This document shows, in pieces, positions 1 to 8,673 of a DNA stretch of 64,000 nucleotides; the first letter of the stretch is position 1, and each line of letters begins with the position of its first letter. The DNA is from Acerihabitans sp035013185 (GTDB lineage Bacteria; Pseudomonadota; Gammaproteobacteria; Enterobacterales; Enterobacteriaceae): NCBI RefSeq assembly GCF_035013185.1, contig NZ_JAYGJO010000007.1, positions 139,656 through 203,655 on the forward strand, in the 5' to 3' direction. The notes under the pieces are model-generated. The model worked only from the letters and a program-made list of their open reading frames with translations, was not told the DNA's origin and made no database searches. The position numbers were made by a program, and so were the translations under genes.

Positions 1-830
1 ATCTGCTGGGTGTGAACGGCAGCGCCGATTACATTGATGGTGGCTATTGGGCACATTGCGCGATTGACGAAGCGCGCAAATATTGCGACCCGCGGGTTAT
101 TGATGTCAAAACGCGAGTAAATGGTCAACGTGGGATCCTGCCTATGAAGGAATGGGCGCTTTCATCCGATAGCACCTATGTGCATTACTGCCCGAATGAA
201 ACCATCGATGGCTTGGCCATTGACGAACTGCCGGACTTTGGCGACAAAGTGGTAGTGGCTGATTTTTCCTCGACCATCCTCTCCCGTCCGCTGGACGTCA
301 GCCGTTTCGGCGTGATTTACGCTGGTGCGCAAAAAAATATCGGCCCGGCCGGCCTGACGCTGGTGATTGTGCGTGATGACCTGCTCGGCAACGCGCGTCG
401 CGAGCTGCCATCGGCGCTGGATTATCAGGTGTTGGCGAAAAACGATTCCATGTTCAATACCCCACCGACGTTTGCCTGGTATCTCTCCGGCCTGGTGTTT
501 ACGTGGTTAAAAGAACAGGGTGGACTGGTGGAGATTGATAAACGCAACCAAGCCAAGGCGCAGACGTTGTATCAGTATATTGACCAAAGCGGCTTTTATC
601 GCAACGATGTGGCATCGGCCAACCGTTCGCGCATGAACATCCCGTTTTTACTGGCGGACGCCGCCCTGGATAAATTATTCCTTGAAGAATCCCTCGCCGC
701 AGGTCTGCACGCCCTGAAAGGCCATCGGGTCGTCGGCGGTATGCGGGCTTCGCTGTATAACGCCATGCCGCTGGCCGGGGTAGAGGCGCTGGTTGACTTT
801 ATGTCCGGGTTTGTCAAACGTCACGGCTGA
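1..830 (+). CDS. serC: phosphoserine aminotransferase SerC, 5'-truncated by the window
   Basis: PLP-dependent enzyme that transaminates 3-phosphohydroxypyruvate to O-phosphoserine in serine synthesis, and also acts in the pyridoxal phosphate pathway. The reading frame is open from base 3 and about 275 C-terminal residues are present; the family has about 362, so roughly the first 90 are outside the window. The Schiff-base lysine lies in the motif AGAQKNIGPAG, with its codon near base 333. The C-terminal part is complete and ends with LVDFMSGFVKRHG. The gene is followed by aroA in the same direction, the usual serC-aroA arrangement that links serine and chorismate synthesis. Frame and motifs leave little doubt. 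Confidence 0.96.
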   Translation, partial: LLGVNGSADYIDGGYWAHCAIDEARKYCDPRVIDVKTRVNGQRGILPMKEWALSSDSTYVHYCPNETIDGLAIDELPDFGDKVVVADFSSTILSRPLDVSRFGVIYAGAQKNIGPAGLTLVIVRDDLLGNARRELPSALDYQVLAKNDSMFNTPPTFAWYLSGLVFTWLKEQGGLVEIDKRNQAKAQTLYQYIDQSGFYRNDVASANRSRMNIPFLLADAALDKLFLEESLAAGLHALKGHRVVGGMRASLYNAMPLAGVEALVDFMSGFVKRHG

Positions 831-934
831 TTTCCCCCCGGTCAAGGTGACGTATGACCGGAATACCTTTTTTCACCGCCCCGGCCCAGTGGTCGTGGTC
901 GGTGAGGTTTTATTTGTTGGAGAACGTGTTTTAC

Positions 935-2221
935 ATGCTGGAATCCCTGACCCTACAACCGGTTGCACATATCGACGGTACCCTCAATCTCCCTGGTTCG
1001 AAAAGCGTATCGAATCGGGCACTGCTGCTGGCGGCCCTGGCCCGTGGCACCACGCGTCTGACCAACCTGCTCGACAGCGACGATGTCCGGCATATGCTGG
1101 ATGCACTTGGCGCGCTCGGTGTGGTTTACCGACTGAGCGCCGATCGCCGAGGCTGTGAAATCGACGGGCTGGGCCACAGCCTGACGGCGCCGGTTCCCCT
1201 TACGTTGTTCCTCGGCAATGCCGGCACCGCAATGCGCCCCCTTGCTGCAGTTCTGTGTTTGGGCCAGCATGACGTTCAGCTTACCGGCGAACCGCGAATG
1301 AAAGAGCGGCCCATCGGCCATTTAGTGGATGCGCTGCGCCAGGGTGGGGCGAAAATTGACTATATCGAGCAGGAAAATTACCCGCCGCTGCGCCTGCGCG
1401 GCGGCTTTCGTGGCGGCGATATTACCGTTGATGGCAGCGTGTCCAGCCAGTTTTTGACCGCTTTGCTGATGACCGCACCGCTGGCTGCCGAAGATACCGT
1501 CATCCGGATCAAGGGCGATCTGGTGTCCAAGCCGTATATTGATATCACCCTGGCGCTGATGAAAACCTTCGGTATCGAGGTGCATAATGAGGACTACCGC
1601 AGTTTTCAGGTACAAGGCCGGCAGGAATACCGTTCGCCAGGCGACTATTTAGTGGAAGGAGATGCGTCATCCGCCTCCTATTTTCTGGCGGCCGCCGCCA
1701 TCAAGGGTGGCACGGTCCGCGTGACGGGTATCGGCAAAAACAGCGTGCAGGGCGATATTCGTTTTGCCGATGTATTGGCGCAAATGGGTGCGGTGATCCG
1801 CTGGGGCGACGACTTTATAGAATGCACTCGCGGGGAATTGCATGGGGTGGATATGGATATGAACCATATCCCGGACGCCGCCATGACGATTGCCACAACC
1901 GCGCTGTTTGCCCGTGGTGTCACCACCTTGCGTAATATCTATAATTGGCGAGTTAAGGAAACCGACCGACTGGCGGCAATGGCGGCAGAATTACGTAAGG
2001 TGGGCGCGGTGGTTGAAGAAGGGCAAGACTATATTGTCATCACGCCGCCGGCGCGGTTGCACTCCGCGCGCATCGACACCTATAACGATCACCGTATGGC
2101 CATGTGTTTTTCGTTGGTGGCATTGTCCGATACCCCGGTAACCATCCTCGATCCCAAATGTACCAATAAAACCTTTCCGGATTATTTCCAGCAGTTGGCC
2201 GCCATGAGTACCCTGGCCTAA
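935..2221 (+). CDS. aroA: 3-phosphoshikimate 1-carboxyvinyltransferase (EPSP synthase)
   Basis: Transfers the enolpyruvyl group of PEP to shikimate-3-phosphate, the sixth step of the shikimate pathway, in the cytoplasm. The start is placed at 935 because MLESLTLQPV matches the family N-terminus and gives 428 residues, the usual length; the frame is open further upstream but that part is not conserved. Visible motifs are the substrate loop LPGSKSVSNR near residue 21, GNAGTAMRP near residue 95 (the class I, glyphosate-sensitive form), RMKERPIG, and the C-terminal DHRMAM. It lies 104 bases after serC and is probably cotranscribed with it. A GGAG sits about 12 bases before the start. Confidence 0.97.
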   Translation: MLESLTLQPVAHIDGTLNLPGSKSVSNRALLLAALARGTTRLTNLLDSDDVRHMLDALGALGVVYRLSADRRGCEIDGLGHSLTAPVPLTLFLGNAGTAMRPLAAVLCLGQHDVQLTGEPRMKERPIGHLVDALRQGGAKIDYIEQENYPPLRLRGGFRGGDITVDGSVSSQFLTALLMTAPLAAEDTVIRIKGDLVSKPYIDITLALMKTFGIEVHNEDYRSFQVQGRQEYRSPGDYLVEGDASSASYFLAAAAIKGGTVRVTGIGKNSVQGDIRFADVLAQMGAVIRWGDDFIECTRGELHGVDMDMNHIPDAAMTIATTALFARGVTTLRNIYNWRVKETDRLAAMAAELRKVGAVVEEGQDYIVITPPARLHSARIDTYNDHRMAMCFSLVALSDTPVTILDPKCTNKTFPDYFQQLAAMSTLA

Positions 2222-2450
2222 TCAGCGTTGTGAATGTGTCCCCAGCCCGGCGAATACCCCCTACGCCGGGTTGGGTAACCAGAACACTGACCGGCTACTC
2301 TGTTGTCATTGCCTGGAAATATCCTAAATTTTGCTACCGTTCCTGGGTTCCTGGCACCTAAGGTTAACCTTTGCGACCCATGATGCGTATAATGTACCGC
2401 GACACTTAAGATGCATTCGAACAAAAAATCACCGCTGAGAGGAGAATATA

Positions 2451-3134
2451 ATGGCAGCTGTAGTCCCAGTGATCACCATCGATGGACCGAGCGGTGCGGG
2501 GAAAGGTACGCTGTGTAAAGCCTTGGCGGAAACGTTGGGGTGGCATTTGCTTGATTCCGGTGCTATTTATCGCGTGTTGGCGTTGGCGGCCTTGCATCAT
2601 CAGGTGGATATCAACGCCGAGGAGGCGCTGGTGCCGCTGGCCGCGAATCTCGATGTTTGTTTTAAGGTAAAAGCCGGTGAGTTGGAAATCGTCCTTGAGG
2701 GTGAGGATGTCAGCAACGAAATCCGCAATGAGAACGTGGGTAATACCGCCTCGAAAATTGCCGCTTTTCCGCGGGTGCGTGAGGCGCTATTGCGCCGGCA
2801 ACGCGCGTTTCGCGAGGCCCCAGGCCTTATCGCCGACGGGCGAGACATGGGGACGGTGGTGTTTGTCGACGCACCGGTAAAGATTTTTCTCGATGCTTCT
2901 TCGGAAGAAAGAGCCCATCGCCGCATGCGGCAGTTGCAGGAAAAGGGCTTTAGTGTTAACTTTGAACGCCTTTTATCTGAGATAAAAGAAAGGGACGAGC
3001 GCGACAGAAGCCGCACAGTGGCACCTTTGGTTCCTGCACCGGATGCTCTGGTACTGGATTCCACTCGCATGACTATTGATGAAGTGATAGCCGAGGCGTT
3101 GGTGCATTCTAGGCGTATTTTGGCGTTGTCGTAG
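2451..3134 (+). CDS. cmk: cytidylate kinase
   Basis: Phosphorylates CMP and dCMP to the diphosphates and so recycles pyrimidine nucleotides from RNA turnover. The P-loop GPSGAGKGTL lies at residues 13-22 and the NMP-binding and lid region around DGRDMGTVVF near residue 127. The length of 227 residues equals the E. coli enzyme. A GAGAGGAG run ends about 6 bases before the ATG. The gene sits between aroA and rpsA as in most Enterobacterales; the 229-base aroA-cmk spacer probably carries the promoters for cmk-rpsA, but I cannot assign them from sequence alone. Confidence 0.97.
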   Translation: MAAVVPVITIDGPSGAGKGTLCKALAETLGWHLLDSGAIYRVLALAALHHQVDINAEEALVPLAANLDVCFKVKAGELEIVLEGEDVSNEIRNENVGNTASKIAAFPRVREALLRRQRAFREAPGLIADGRDMGTVVFVDAPVKIFLDASSEERAHRRMRQLQEKGFSVNFERLLSEIKERDERDRSRTVAPLVPAPDALVLDSTRMTIDEVIAEALVHSRRILALS

Positions 3135-3252
3135 CCTTAGATACCATAACCCCTAACCCCTTTGCAAGGATCAGCAAGGGGGCGTGTAAAACAACCCCAT
3201 CGAGCAGGATGCCGGATGGACGTTAATCAAAAACACCTGAAGATTATCAAAT

Positions 3253-4935
3253 ATGACAGAATCTTTTGCTCAACTCTTTGAAGAATCCCTGAAAGAAATC
3301 GAAACCCGTCCCGGTTCCATTGTTCGCGGTACCGTTGTTTCCATCGATAAGGATGTCGTACTGGTTGACGCCGGTCTGAAGTCCGAATCCGCTATTCCCA
3401 TTGAGCAGTTTAAAAATGCTCAGGGCGAACTGGAAATCAAGGTTGGCGATCAGGTTGACGTTGCTCTTGATGCAGTGGAAGACGGTTTCGGTGAGACGCT
3501 GTTGTCTCGCGAAAAAGCCAAGCGTCATGAAGCCTGGTTGATGCTGGAAAAAGCCTATGAAGAAGCCGCGACTGTTACCGGCATCATCAATGGTAAAGTG
3601 AAGGGCGGTTTCACCGTCGAACTGAACGGCATCCGTGCGTTCCTGCCAGGTTCACTGGTAGACGTGCGTCCGGTACGCGATACCCTGCATCTGGAAGGCA
3701 AAGAGCTTGAGTTTAAAGTGATCAAGCTGGACCAGAAGCGTAACAACGTCGTGGTTTCTCGCCGCGCGGTTATCGAGTCCGAAAATAGTGCTGAACGCGA
3801 CCAACTGCTGGAAAATCTGCAGGAAGGCATGGAAGTTAAGGGTATCGTCAAGAACCTTACCGACTACGGCGCGTTTGTTGACCTGGGTGGCGTGGATGGC
3901 TTGCTGCATATCACCGACATGGCCTGGAAGCGTGTTAAGCATCCGAGCGAAATCGTGAATGTTGGCGACGAAATCACCGTTAAGGTACTGAAATTCGATC
4001 GTGAACGTACCCGTGTTTCTCTCGGCTTGAAACAGCTTGGCGAAGATCCTTGGGTTGCTATCGCGAAACGTTATCCGGAAAGCACTCGCCTGACCGGACG
4101 TGTTACCAACCTGACTGACTACGGCTGCTTCGTTGAAATCGAAGAAGGCGTTGAAGGCCTGGTGCACGTTTCAGAAATGGATTGGACCAACAAAAACATC
4201 CATCCGTCCAAGGTTGTTAACGTGGGTGATGTGGTTGAAGTCATGGTTCTGGATATCGACGAAGAACGTCGCCGTATCTCCCTGGGTCTGAAACAATGCA
4301 AATCCAACCCGTGGCAGCTGTTCGCCGAAACCCATAACAAGGGTGATCGCGTTGAAGGCAAGATCAAGTCAATCACTGACTTCGGTATCTTCATCGGTCT
4401 GGAAGGCGGCATTGACGGTCTGGTTCATCTGTCCGATATCTCCTGGAATGTAGCCGGCGAAGAAGCCGTGCGCGAATACAAGAAAGGCGACGAAATTGCG
4501 GCCGTAGTTCTGCAGGTTGATGCAGAGCGCGAACGTATTTCACTGGGCGTGAAACAACTGGCTGAAGATCCGTTTAATAACTATCTGTCTTTGAACAAGA
4601 AAGGCACGATTGTTACCGGTAAAGTCACTGCAGTGGACGCAAAAGGTGCTACAGTTGAATTAGCTGGCGGCGTTGAAGGCTACCTGCGTGCTTCCGAAGC
4701 TTCCCGTGACCGCATTGAAGATGCTACTCTGGTTCTGAATGTTGGCGATGATGTTGAAGCTAAATTCACCGGCGTTGATCGCAAAAATCGTGTTGTCAGC
4801 CTGTCCGTTCGTGCCAAGGATGAAGCTGATGAGAAAGATGCTATCGCCACTGTGAACAGCACCAACAAGCAGGAAGATACCAGCAACTTCTCCAGCGCAA
4901 TGGCTGAAGCGTTCAAAGCAGCTAAAGGCGAATAA
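3253..4935 (+). CDS. rpsA: 30S ribosomal protein S1
   Basis: RNA-binding protein of the small ribosomal subunit that unfolds mRNA and delivers it to the ribosome; in the family it also represses its own translation. The 560 residues hold six S1 (OB-fold) repeats, recognisable by recurring signatures such as LTDYGAFVDLGGVDGLLH, LTDYGCFVEIEEGVEG and ITDFGIFIGLEGGIDG. The first two repeats bind the ribosome and are more divergent, as usual. The acidic tail ends in AFKAAKGE. Codon use is strongly biased to codons of highly expressed genes (for example GAA, CTG, GGC), as expected. It follows cmk by 118 bases and precedes ihfB. Confidence 0.98.
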   Translation: MTESFAQLFEESLKEIETRPGSIVRGTVVSIDKDVVLVDAGLKSESAIPIEQFKNAQGELEIKVGDQVDVALDAVEDGFGETLLSREKAKRHEAWLMLEKAYEEAATVTGIINGKVKGGFTVELNGIRAFLPGSLVDVRPVRDTLHLEGKELEFKVIKLDQKRNNVVVSRRAVIESENSAERDQLLENLQEGMEVKGIVKNLTDYGAFVDLGGVDGLLHITDMAWKRVKHPSEIVNVGDEITVKVLKFDRERTRVSLGLKQLGEDPWVAIAKRYPESTRLTGRVTNLTDYGCFVEIEEGVEGLVHVSEMDWTNKNIHPSKVVNVGDVVEVMVLDIDEERRRISLGLKQCKSNPWQLFAETHNKGDRVEGKIKSITDFGIFIGLEGGIDGLVHLSDISWNVAGEEAVREYKKGDEIAAVVLQVDAERERISLGVKQLAEDPFNNYLSLNKKGTIVTGKVTAVDAKGATVELAGGVEGYLRASEASRDRIEDATLVLNVGDDVEAKFTGVDRKNRVVSLSVRAKDEADEKDAIATVNSTNKQEDTSNFSSAMAEAFKAAKGE

Positions 4936-4983
4936 TAATGGTGGAGCGGATAATTACCCGCTCCTGGACGGTAGCTAAGCTAG

Positions 4984-5013
4984 TTGCATACTTGCCTTTG
5001 GCGAGGTATGCAA
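4984..5013 (+). promoter_or_regulatory. hairpin in the rpsA-ihfB spacer next to the ihfB ribosome binding site
   Basis: Bases 4984-4996 pair with 5000-5013 around a three-base TTT loop, with one bulge, giving about 13 pairs; TTGCATAC on the left matches GTATGCAA on the right. The hairpin ends only a few bases before the GGAGGA that serves ihfB. A second, smaller stem lies at 4943-4965 (GGAGCGG with CCGCTCC). There is no T-run, so neither is a normal terminator. A role in mRNA processing or control of ihfB translation is an inference. Confidence 0.45.
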
Positions 5014-5026
5014 ACTTGGAGGATTT

Positions 5027-5314
5027 ATGACCAAGTCTGAACTTATTGAAAGACTTGCTGGCCAGCACGCTCACATCCCGGCGAAAGTCGTGGAAGATGC
5101 CGTGAAAGAGATGCTCGAACATATGGCGACAACCCTTGCCAGTGGTGAGCGCATCGAAATTCGTGGTTTCGGCAGCTTTTCGCTTCACTACCGTGCACCG
5201 CGTGTCGGACGTAACCCTAAAACCGGCGATAAAGTTGAACTGGAAGGCAAATATGTCCCCCATTTCAAACCCGGCAAAGAGCTGCGTGACCGCGCCAATA
5301 TTTACAGCGTATAA
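5027..5314 (+). CDS. ihfB: integration host factor subunit beta
   Basis: Beta subunit of the IHF heterodimer, which binds and sharply bends DNA in replication, recombination and transcription. The 95 residues match the family length. The HU/IHF fold is evident from MTKSELIERLA at the N-terminus, the EMLEHMATTLASGERIEIRGFGSF core, and the DNA-contacting arm around GRNPKTGDKVELEGK (residues 62-76) with the intercalating proline next to RNP. A clear GGAGGA lies 7 bases upstream of the ATG. The rpsA-ihfB order is conserved in Enterobacterales, and two terminator-like hairpins follow the gene. Confidence 0.97.
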   Translation: MTKSELIERLAGQHAHIPAKVVEDAVKEMLEHMATTLASGERIEIRGFGSFSLHYRAPRVGRNPKTGDKVELEGKYVPHFKPGKELRDRANIYSV

Positions 5315-5358
5315 CGCTGCGTTTTTTTAAACGCAACCGCGTTATCGTTAGTCGCATA

Positions 5359-5384
5359 AAAAGGCACCTTTGGGTGCCTTTTCA
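5359..5384 (+). terminator. rho-independent terminator of ihfB
   Basis: AAGGCACC and GGTGCCTT pair around a TTTG loop and run directly into TTTT. It lies 45 bases after the ihfB stop codon. The stem is symmetrical and preceded by an A-run, so it could also work for the converging gene at 5500-5931. Confidence 0.8.
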
Positions 5385-5396
5385 GCTTGCTGAAGC

Positions 5397-5427
5397 ACCC
5401 CATGTTTTTCGTGGGGTTCTCTTTTTT
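5397..5427 (+). terminator. second hairpin terminator downstream of ihfB
   Basis: ACCCCATG pairs with CGTGGGGT around a five-T loop, followed by TCTCTTTTTT. It is 12 bases after the first terminator, so ihfB transcripts meet two terminators in a row. The T-run is on the plus-strand side only. Confidence 0.65.
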
Positions 5428-5499
5428 AGCGGCCGAATGTCGCGATCGCGTTCTGCTTTCTCTGAAGCCCTGAAGGTTTTTTGATAACATCATTAGCGT

Positions 5500-5931
5500 T
5501 TAGAACTCGCGGGATAGCGTCAAATATCCATTAAAACGTACTGAACATTCATCGTTATTCAGTAAGCTGTAAGCGATGAAAACATCGCGCCTACTCTTCC
5601 CGTCTGTAAAGGTGTATTTCGCCGTAATGTTTTTTGCTCCGTTTGTATAATAGCTTTCGAAAAAGTCCTCTTTCTTGAGCGTAATCCCGGTTTGCATTTC
5701 ACTATCTGTGGTCGCTAACTGCTCGGCGAATACTTCAGACACCGGTGTTATTGCCAGAATGTCGACCGAAGCGTGTTTCTCTTGCAGCGACCCAGCATCG
5801 ATATGCAGATCGCGCACTACAGCGGCTGTTAACGCTACATACATCGATGCCCCGACCTTTGCGCAACCAGCACTATCAGCCCATGACAGTCCCGGAGCGA
5901 CAGCAAGGCATAACACACACAATCTTTTCAT
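5500..5931 (-). CDS. secreted or periplasmic protein of unknown function
   Basis: I do not recognise this gene with certainty. It encodes 143 residues. The N-terminus MKRLCVLCLAVAPGLSWADS is a typical Sec signal peptide with probable cleavage after SWA, leaving a mature protein of about 125 residues with only two cysteines (in AGCAKV near its N-terminus and in NDECSVRF near its end), which could form one disulphide. The end SVRFNGYLTLSREF looks like beta structure. No membrane segment follows the signal peptide. It converges with ihfB and is not part of the conserved serC-to-comEC block, so it is an insertion relative to E. coli. Similar small exported proteins occur in other Enterobacterales, but I assign no function. 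Confidence 0.7.
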   Translation of the reverse strand: MKRLCVLCLAVAPGLSWADSAGCAKVGASMYVALTAAVVRDLHIDAGSLQEKHASVDILAITPVSEVFAEQLATTDSEMQTGITLKKEDFFESYYTNGAKNITAKYTFTDGKSRRDVFIAYSLLNNDECSVRFNGYLTLSREF

Positions 5932-6357
5932 GCGTTATTCCACCGTCAGATCGTGATCGCCACTGGCGGCAACGCAATAATACCACGTGTTTTTGTACGA
6001 TAGTTAAACAACAACCTGAAATGCAGGGTAAGTACATCGTATTACATGCACTTTATTTAATGAGTAAATACAGGGTATTTTTAATTAAGGTGGCAACTAA
6101 AATCATGCATAAAAATTGCACTTGAAACGAAAATCGATGCCTCCGGGGGCCTTTTTTATGTCTAAAGGGGGTTCGGCGCATCCGGATTTGCAAGGCGGGT
6201 TCTACTTTTCTCTAAGATAATGTACGCGGTAGAAAAGGCTTGCTACGCCCGATGCAAGTCACTTGCAGGACACTAGCATCAGGTCGAAAGCGGGGTAATA
6301 TCGGCTGCCTGTGCCTCAACAGGATGCTTGCCTTATGCCTACACCTAATCTCGTGCA
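5932..6357. other. gene-free spacer before comEC
   Basis: No convincing gene on either strand. It should carry the promoter of the minus-strand secreted protein near 5932-6010 and that of comEC nearer its right end. A weak GCC-TCCGG-GGC hairpin followed by six Ts at 6137-6158 could be a plus-strand terminator, but there is no evident transcript for it. Confidence 0.4.
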
Positions 6358-8637
6358 GTGCCGATGCCGCTATCATTAAGCCAGCTCGCGCTGGCGGTCA
6401 TTATTGGCATTATGCCGTTAATCTGGTTGCCTGAATTGCCGTCTGACGTTTTGCGTTGTGGCATCGCCGCCGCTGCTTGGCTACTGATTGGGATTCGCCT
6501 ACCGGGATGTCGTTTGGCGGCACTAGCGCTAGCCGCTTTCACCTGGGGATGTTTTGGCGCCGCACAGTTATTAACTCAAGCAACGCAGCTATCTCAGCCC
6601 CGGCTGGTGGTGCGGGCGCAGATCGTCAGTCTCTACCATGCCGATCATGCCCGATCCGGTGCGGTCATCAAGCTGACCTCCGCCGGGGGGCAGCGGATTT
6701 TCCCGCCGGTATATGCCGCAGTAACCTGGGCCAAACTTCCTGAGCCCTGGTGCGCCGGCCAGCAATGGCAAATGATCGTAAAGCTGCGCCCACAGCACAG
6801 CCGGTTAAACCAAGGCGGCTTCGATAGCCAGCGTTGGGCGGTGGCTAACCATCAACCCCTCGTGGGAAGGGTGATTAAAGCCAGAGCCATCGATGCGCGC
6901 TGCGGGCTGCGCCAGCGGTTAATTGATCATAGCCGCCAGCAATTCCACGGCTTGCGTTGGCCATCAATTCTTATGGCGCTGGCGTTTGGCGACAGTAAAA
7001 CCATGCCGGAGGACATTCGCCTGGTGCTCCAGCAAACCGGTACCGCCCATTTAATGGCTATCTCAGGCCTGCACATTTCCCTGGCGGCGCTGTTTGGCTG
7101 GCTGGTGGCGCGTGGTGGGCAGTTTTTTCTGCCAATGGGGTGGATTTCACCGGCGCTGCCGTTGATGGTGAGCTGGCTGACCGCCGCGGGTTATGTTTGG
7201 TTGTCCGGTGCTAATTTCCCGGCCATGCGGGCGCTGGTGGCGCTGAGTCTATGGATAACGCTGCGTATGCGTGGCGTACGCTGTAGCCCGTGGCAGGTCT
7301 GGTTATGGTGCGTAGGGTTGATTCTCGCCAGCGATCCACTGGCTATTTTGTCCAGCAGTCTTTGGTTGTCCTGTCTGGCCGTGGCAGCGCTGATCTTCTG
7401 GTTCCAGTGGGCACCGCTGCCGGTGCGGTGCCAATCGGGCCTGCGCTGGGCATGGCTGCGTTGGCTGCATTTGCAGGTTGGCATGACCCTATTGTTGTTA
7501 CCACTGCAGTGGGGCTTATTCCACGGCGCTAATCCTTGGTCATTGCCCGCCAACCTTTGGGCTGTCCCGTTGGTTTCATTTGTCACCACACCGCTGGTGC
7601 TATCCGCCGTCTGCCTGTCTTTTTGGCTCTCAGCCAGCCGACTGTTGTGGTCATTGGCCGATGGATCGCTAACCTGGGTCTTCAAGCCCCTGCCGTGGTT
7701 ACGAGATGGATGGGTTGAACTCACCGACGCCGGTATCCTGTTAAGTTTGTGCGGCTGGCTGGCGGTGATCGTGTGGCGCTTCGGCTGGTGGCGCACCTAC
7801 CGGATGAATCTGGTGGCCATTGTTTTATTGTTTATGGCGCAGCGGGAAAGGGTTGATATACCGCGCTGGCGTCTGGATATGCTGGATGTTGGACACGGGC
7901 TGGCGATCGCCATTGAACGCAACGGCAAGGCATTGTTATACGATACCGGTGCAGGCTGGCGTGGCGGCGATATCGGCAAGGCGGAGATTGTGCCGTATCT
8001 CAAATGGCGCGGGCTGACGCCAGAGGCGATCATGCTTAGCCACAGCCATCAGGATCATATCGGGGGTCTTAATACGCTCAAACGTCTCTATCCGGGGATC
8101 CCGGTGGCCAGCTCTTACCGTCGCCGCGACCATTTCCCCTGCGTGCGCGGGCGTAGCTGGCGCTGGCAGGGTTTGCACTTTAGCGTGCTGTGGCCGCCGT
8201 CGCAGGTGAAAAAAGCCGGTAATGATGACTCCTGTGTGGTGAAAATTAATGATGGCAGATTTAGCGTATTACTGACCGGCGATATCGAAGGGCCGTCCGA
8301 GCGAGCCTTAGTGAGTTCCGCACGCCTTAGCCTGCGAGCAGATATCTTGCAAGTGCCTCACCATGGCAGCAAAACATCCTCCACCCGCGCATTTTTAACG
8401 GCGGTCAGCCCCAGAGCCGCGCTGGCATCGGCGGCGCGGTTCAGTCCATGGCGCTTACCTGCGCCCGTTGTCATGGCGCGCTATCAGCGTCATGGCATCC
8501 CTTGGTACGATACTGCGCATTCTGGTCAACTGAGCGTGCGCTTTTATCGTGATAAATGGGTGATAAAAGGGTATCGAGAACAAATAATGCCGCGATGGTA
8601 CCACCAGTGGTTTGGCGTCCCGGCCGATAATGGGTAG
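6358..8637 (+). CDS. comEC: ComEC/Rec2-family DNA uptake channel protein
   Basis: Inner-membrane protein (YcaI in E. coli) that in competent bacteria carries single-stranded DNA into the cytoplasm. The 759 residues match the enterobacterial length. The order is two N-terminal membrane segments, a soluble OB-like region, the Competence domain with AISGLHISL near residue 232 and many hydrophobic helices to about residue 500, then a metallo-beta-lactamase domain starting at LDMLDVGHG with the metal motif SHSHQDHIGG near residue 560 and PHHGSKTSS later. The start used is GTG; an ATG two codons later is equally possible. The competence regulator gene sxy is also intact in this window (51436-52041), so the regulon may be functional. 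Confidence 0.93.
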   Translation: MPMPLSLSQLALAVIIGIMPLIWLPELPSDVLRCGIAAAAWLLIGIRLPGCRLAALALAAFTWGCFGAAQLLTQATQLSQPRLVVRAQIVSLYHADHARSGAVIKLTSAGGQRIFPPVYAAVTWAKLPEPWCAGQQWQMIVKLRPQHSRLNQGGFDSQRWAVANHQPLVGRVIKARAIDARCGLRQRLIDHSRQQFHGLRWPSILMALAFGDSKTMPEDIRLVLQQTGTAHLMAISGLHISLAALFGWLVARGGQFFLPMGWISPALPLMVSWLTAAGYVWLSGANFPAMRALVALSLWITLRMRGVRCSPWQVWLWCVGLILASDPLAILSSSLWLSCLAVAALIFWFQWAPLPVRCQSGLRWAWLRWLHLQVGMTLLLLPLQWGLFHGANPWSLPANLWAVPLVSFVTTPLVLSAVCLSFWLSASRLLWSLADGSLTWVFKPLPWLRDGWVELTDAGILLSLCGWLAVIVWRFGWWRTYRMNLVAIVLLFMAQRERVDIPRWRLDMLDVGHGLAIAIERNGKALLYDTGAGWRGGDIGKAEIVPYLKWRGLTPEAIMLSHSHQDHIGGLNTLKRLYPGIPVASSYRRRDHFPCVRGRSWRWQGLHFSVLWPPSQVKKAGNDDSCVVKINDGRFSVLLTGDIEGPSERALVSSARLSLRADILQVPHHGSKTSSTRAFLTAVSPRAALASAARFSPWRLPAPVVMARYQRHGIPWYDTAHSGQLSVRFYRDKWVIKGYREQIMPRWYHQWFGVPADNG

Positions 8638-8673
8638 AATGGTCGGCTATTTAGACTTCGCCTGGTTAACTGA

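Noticed and set aside
6137..6158. Terminator of an unknown small RNA before comEC
   Set aside because: The stem has only about four pairs and no promoter or conserved transcript can be seen; kept only as a remark in the spacer entry.
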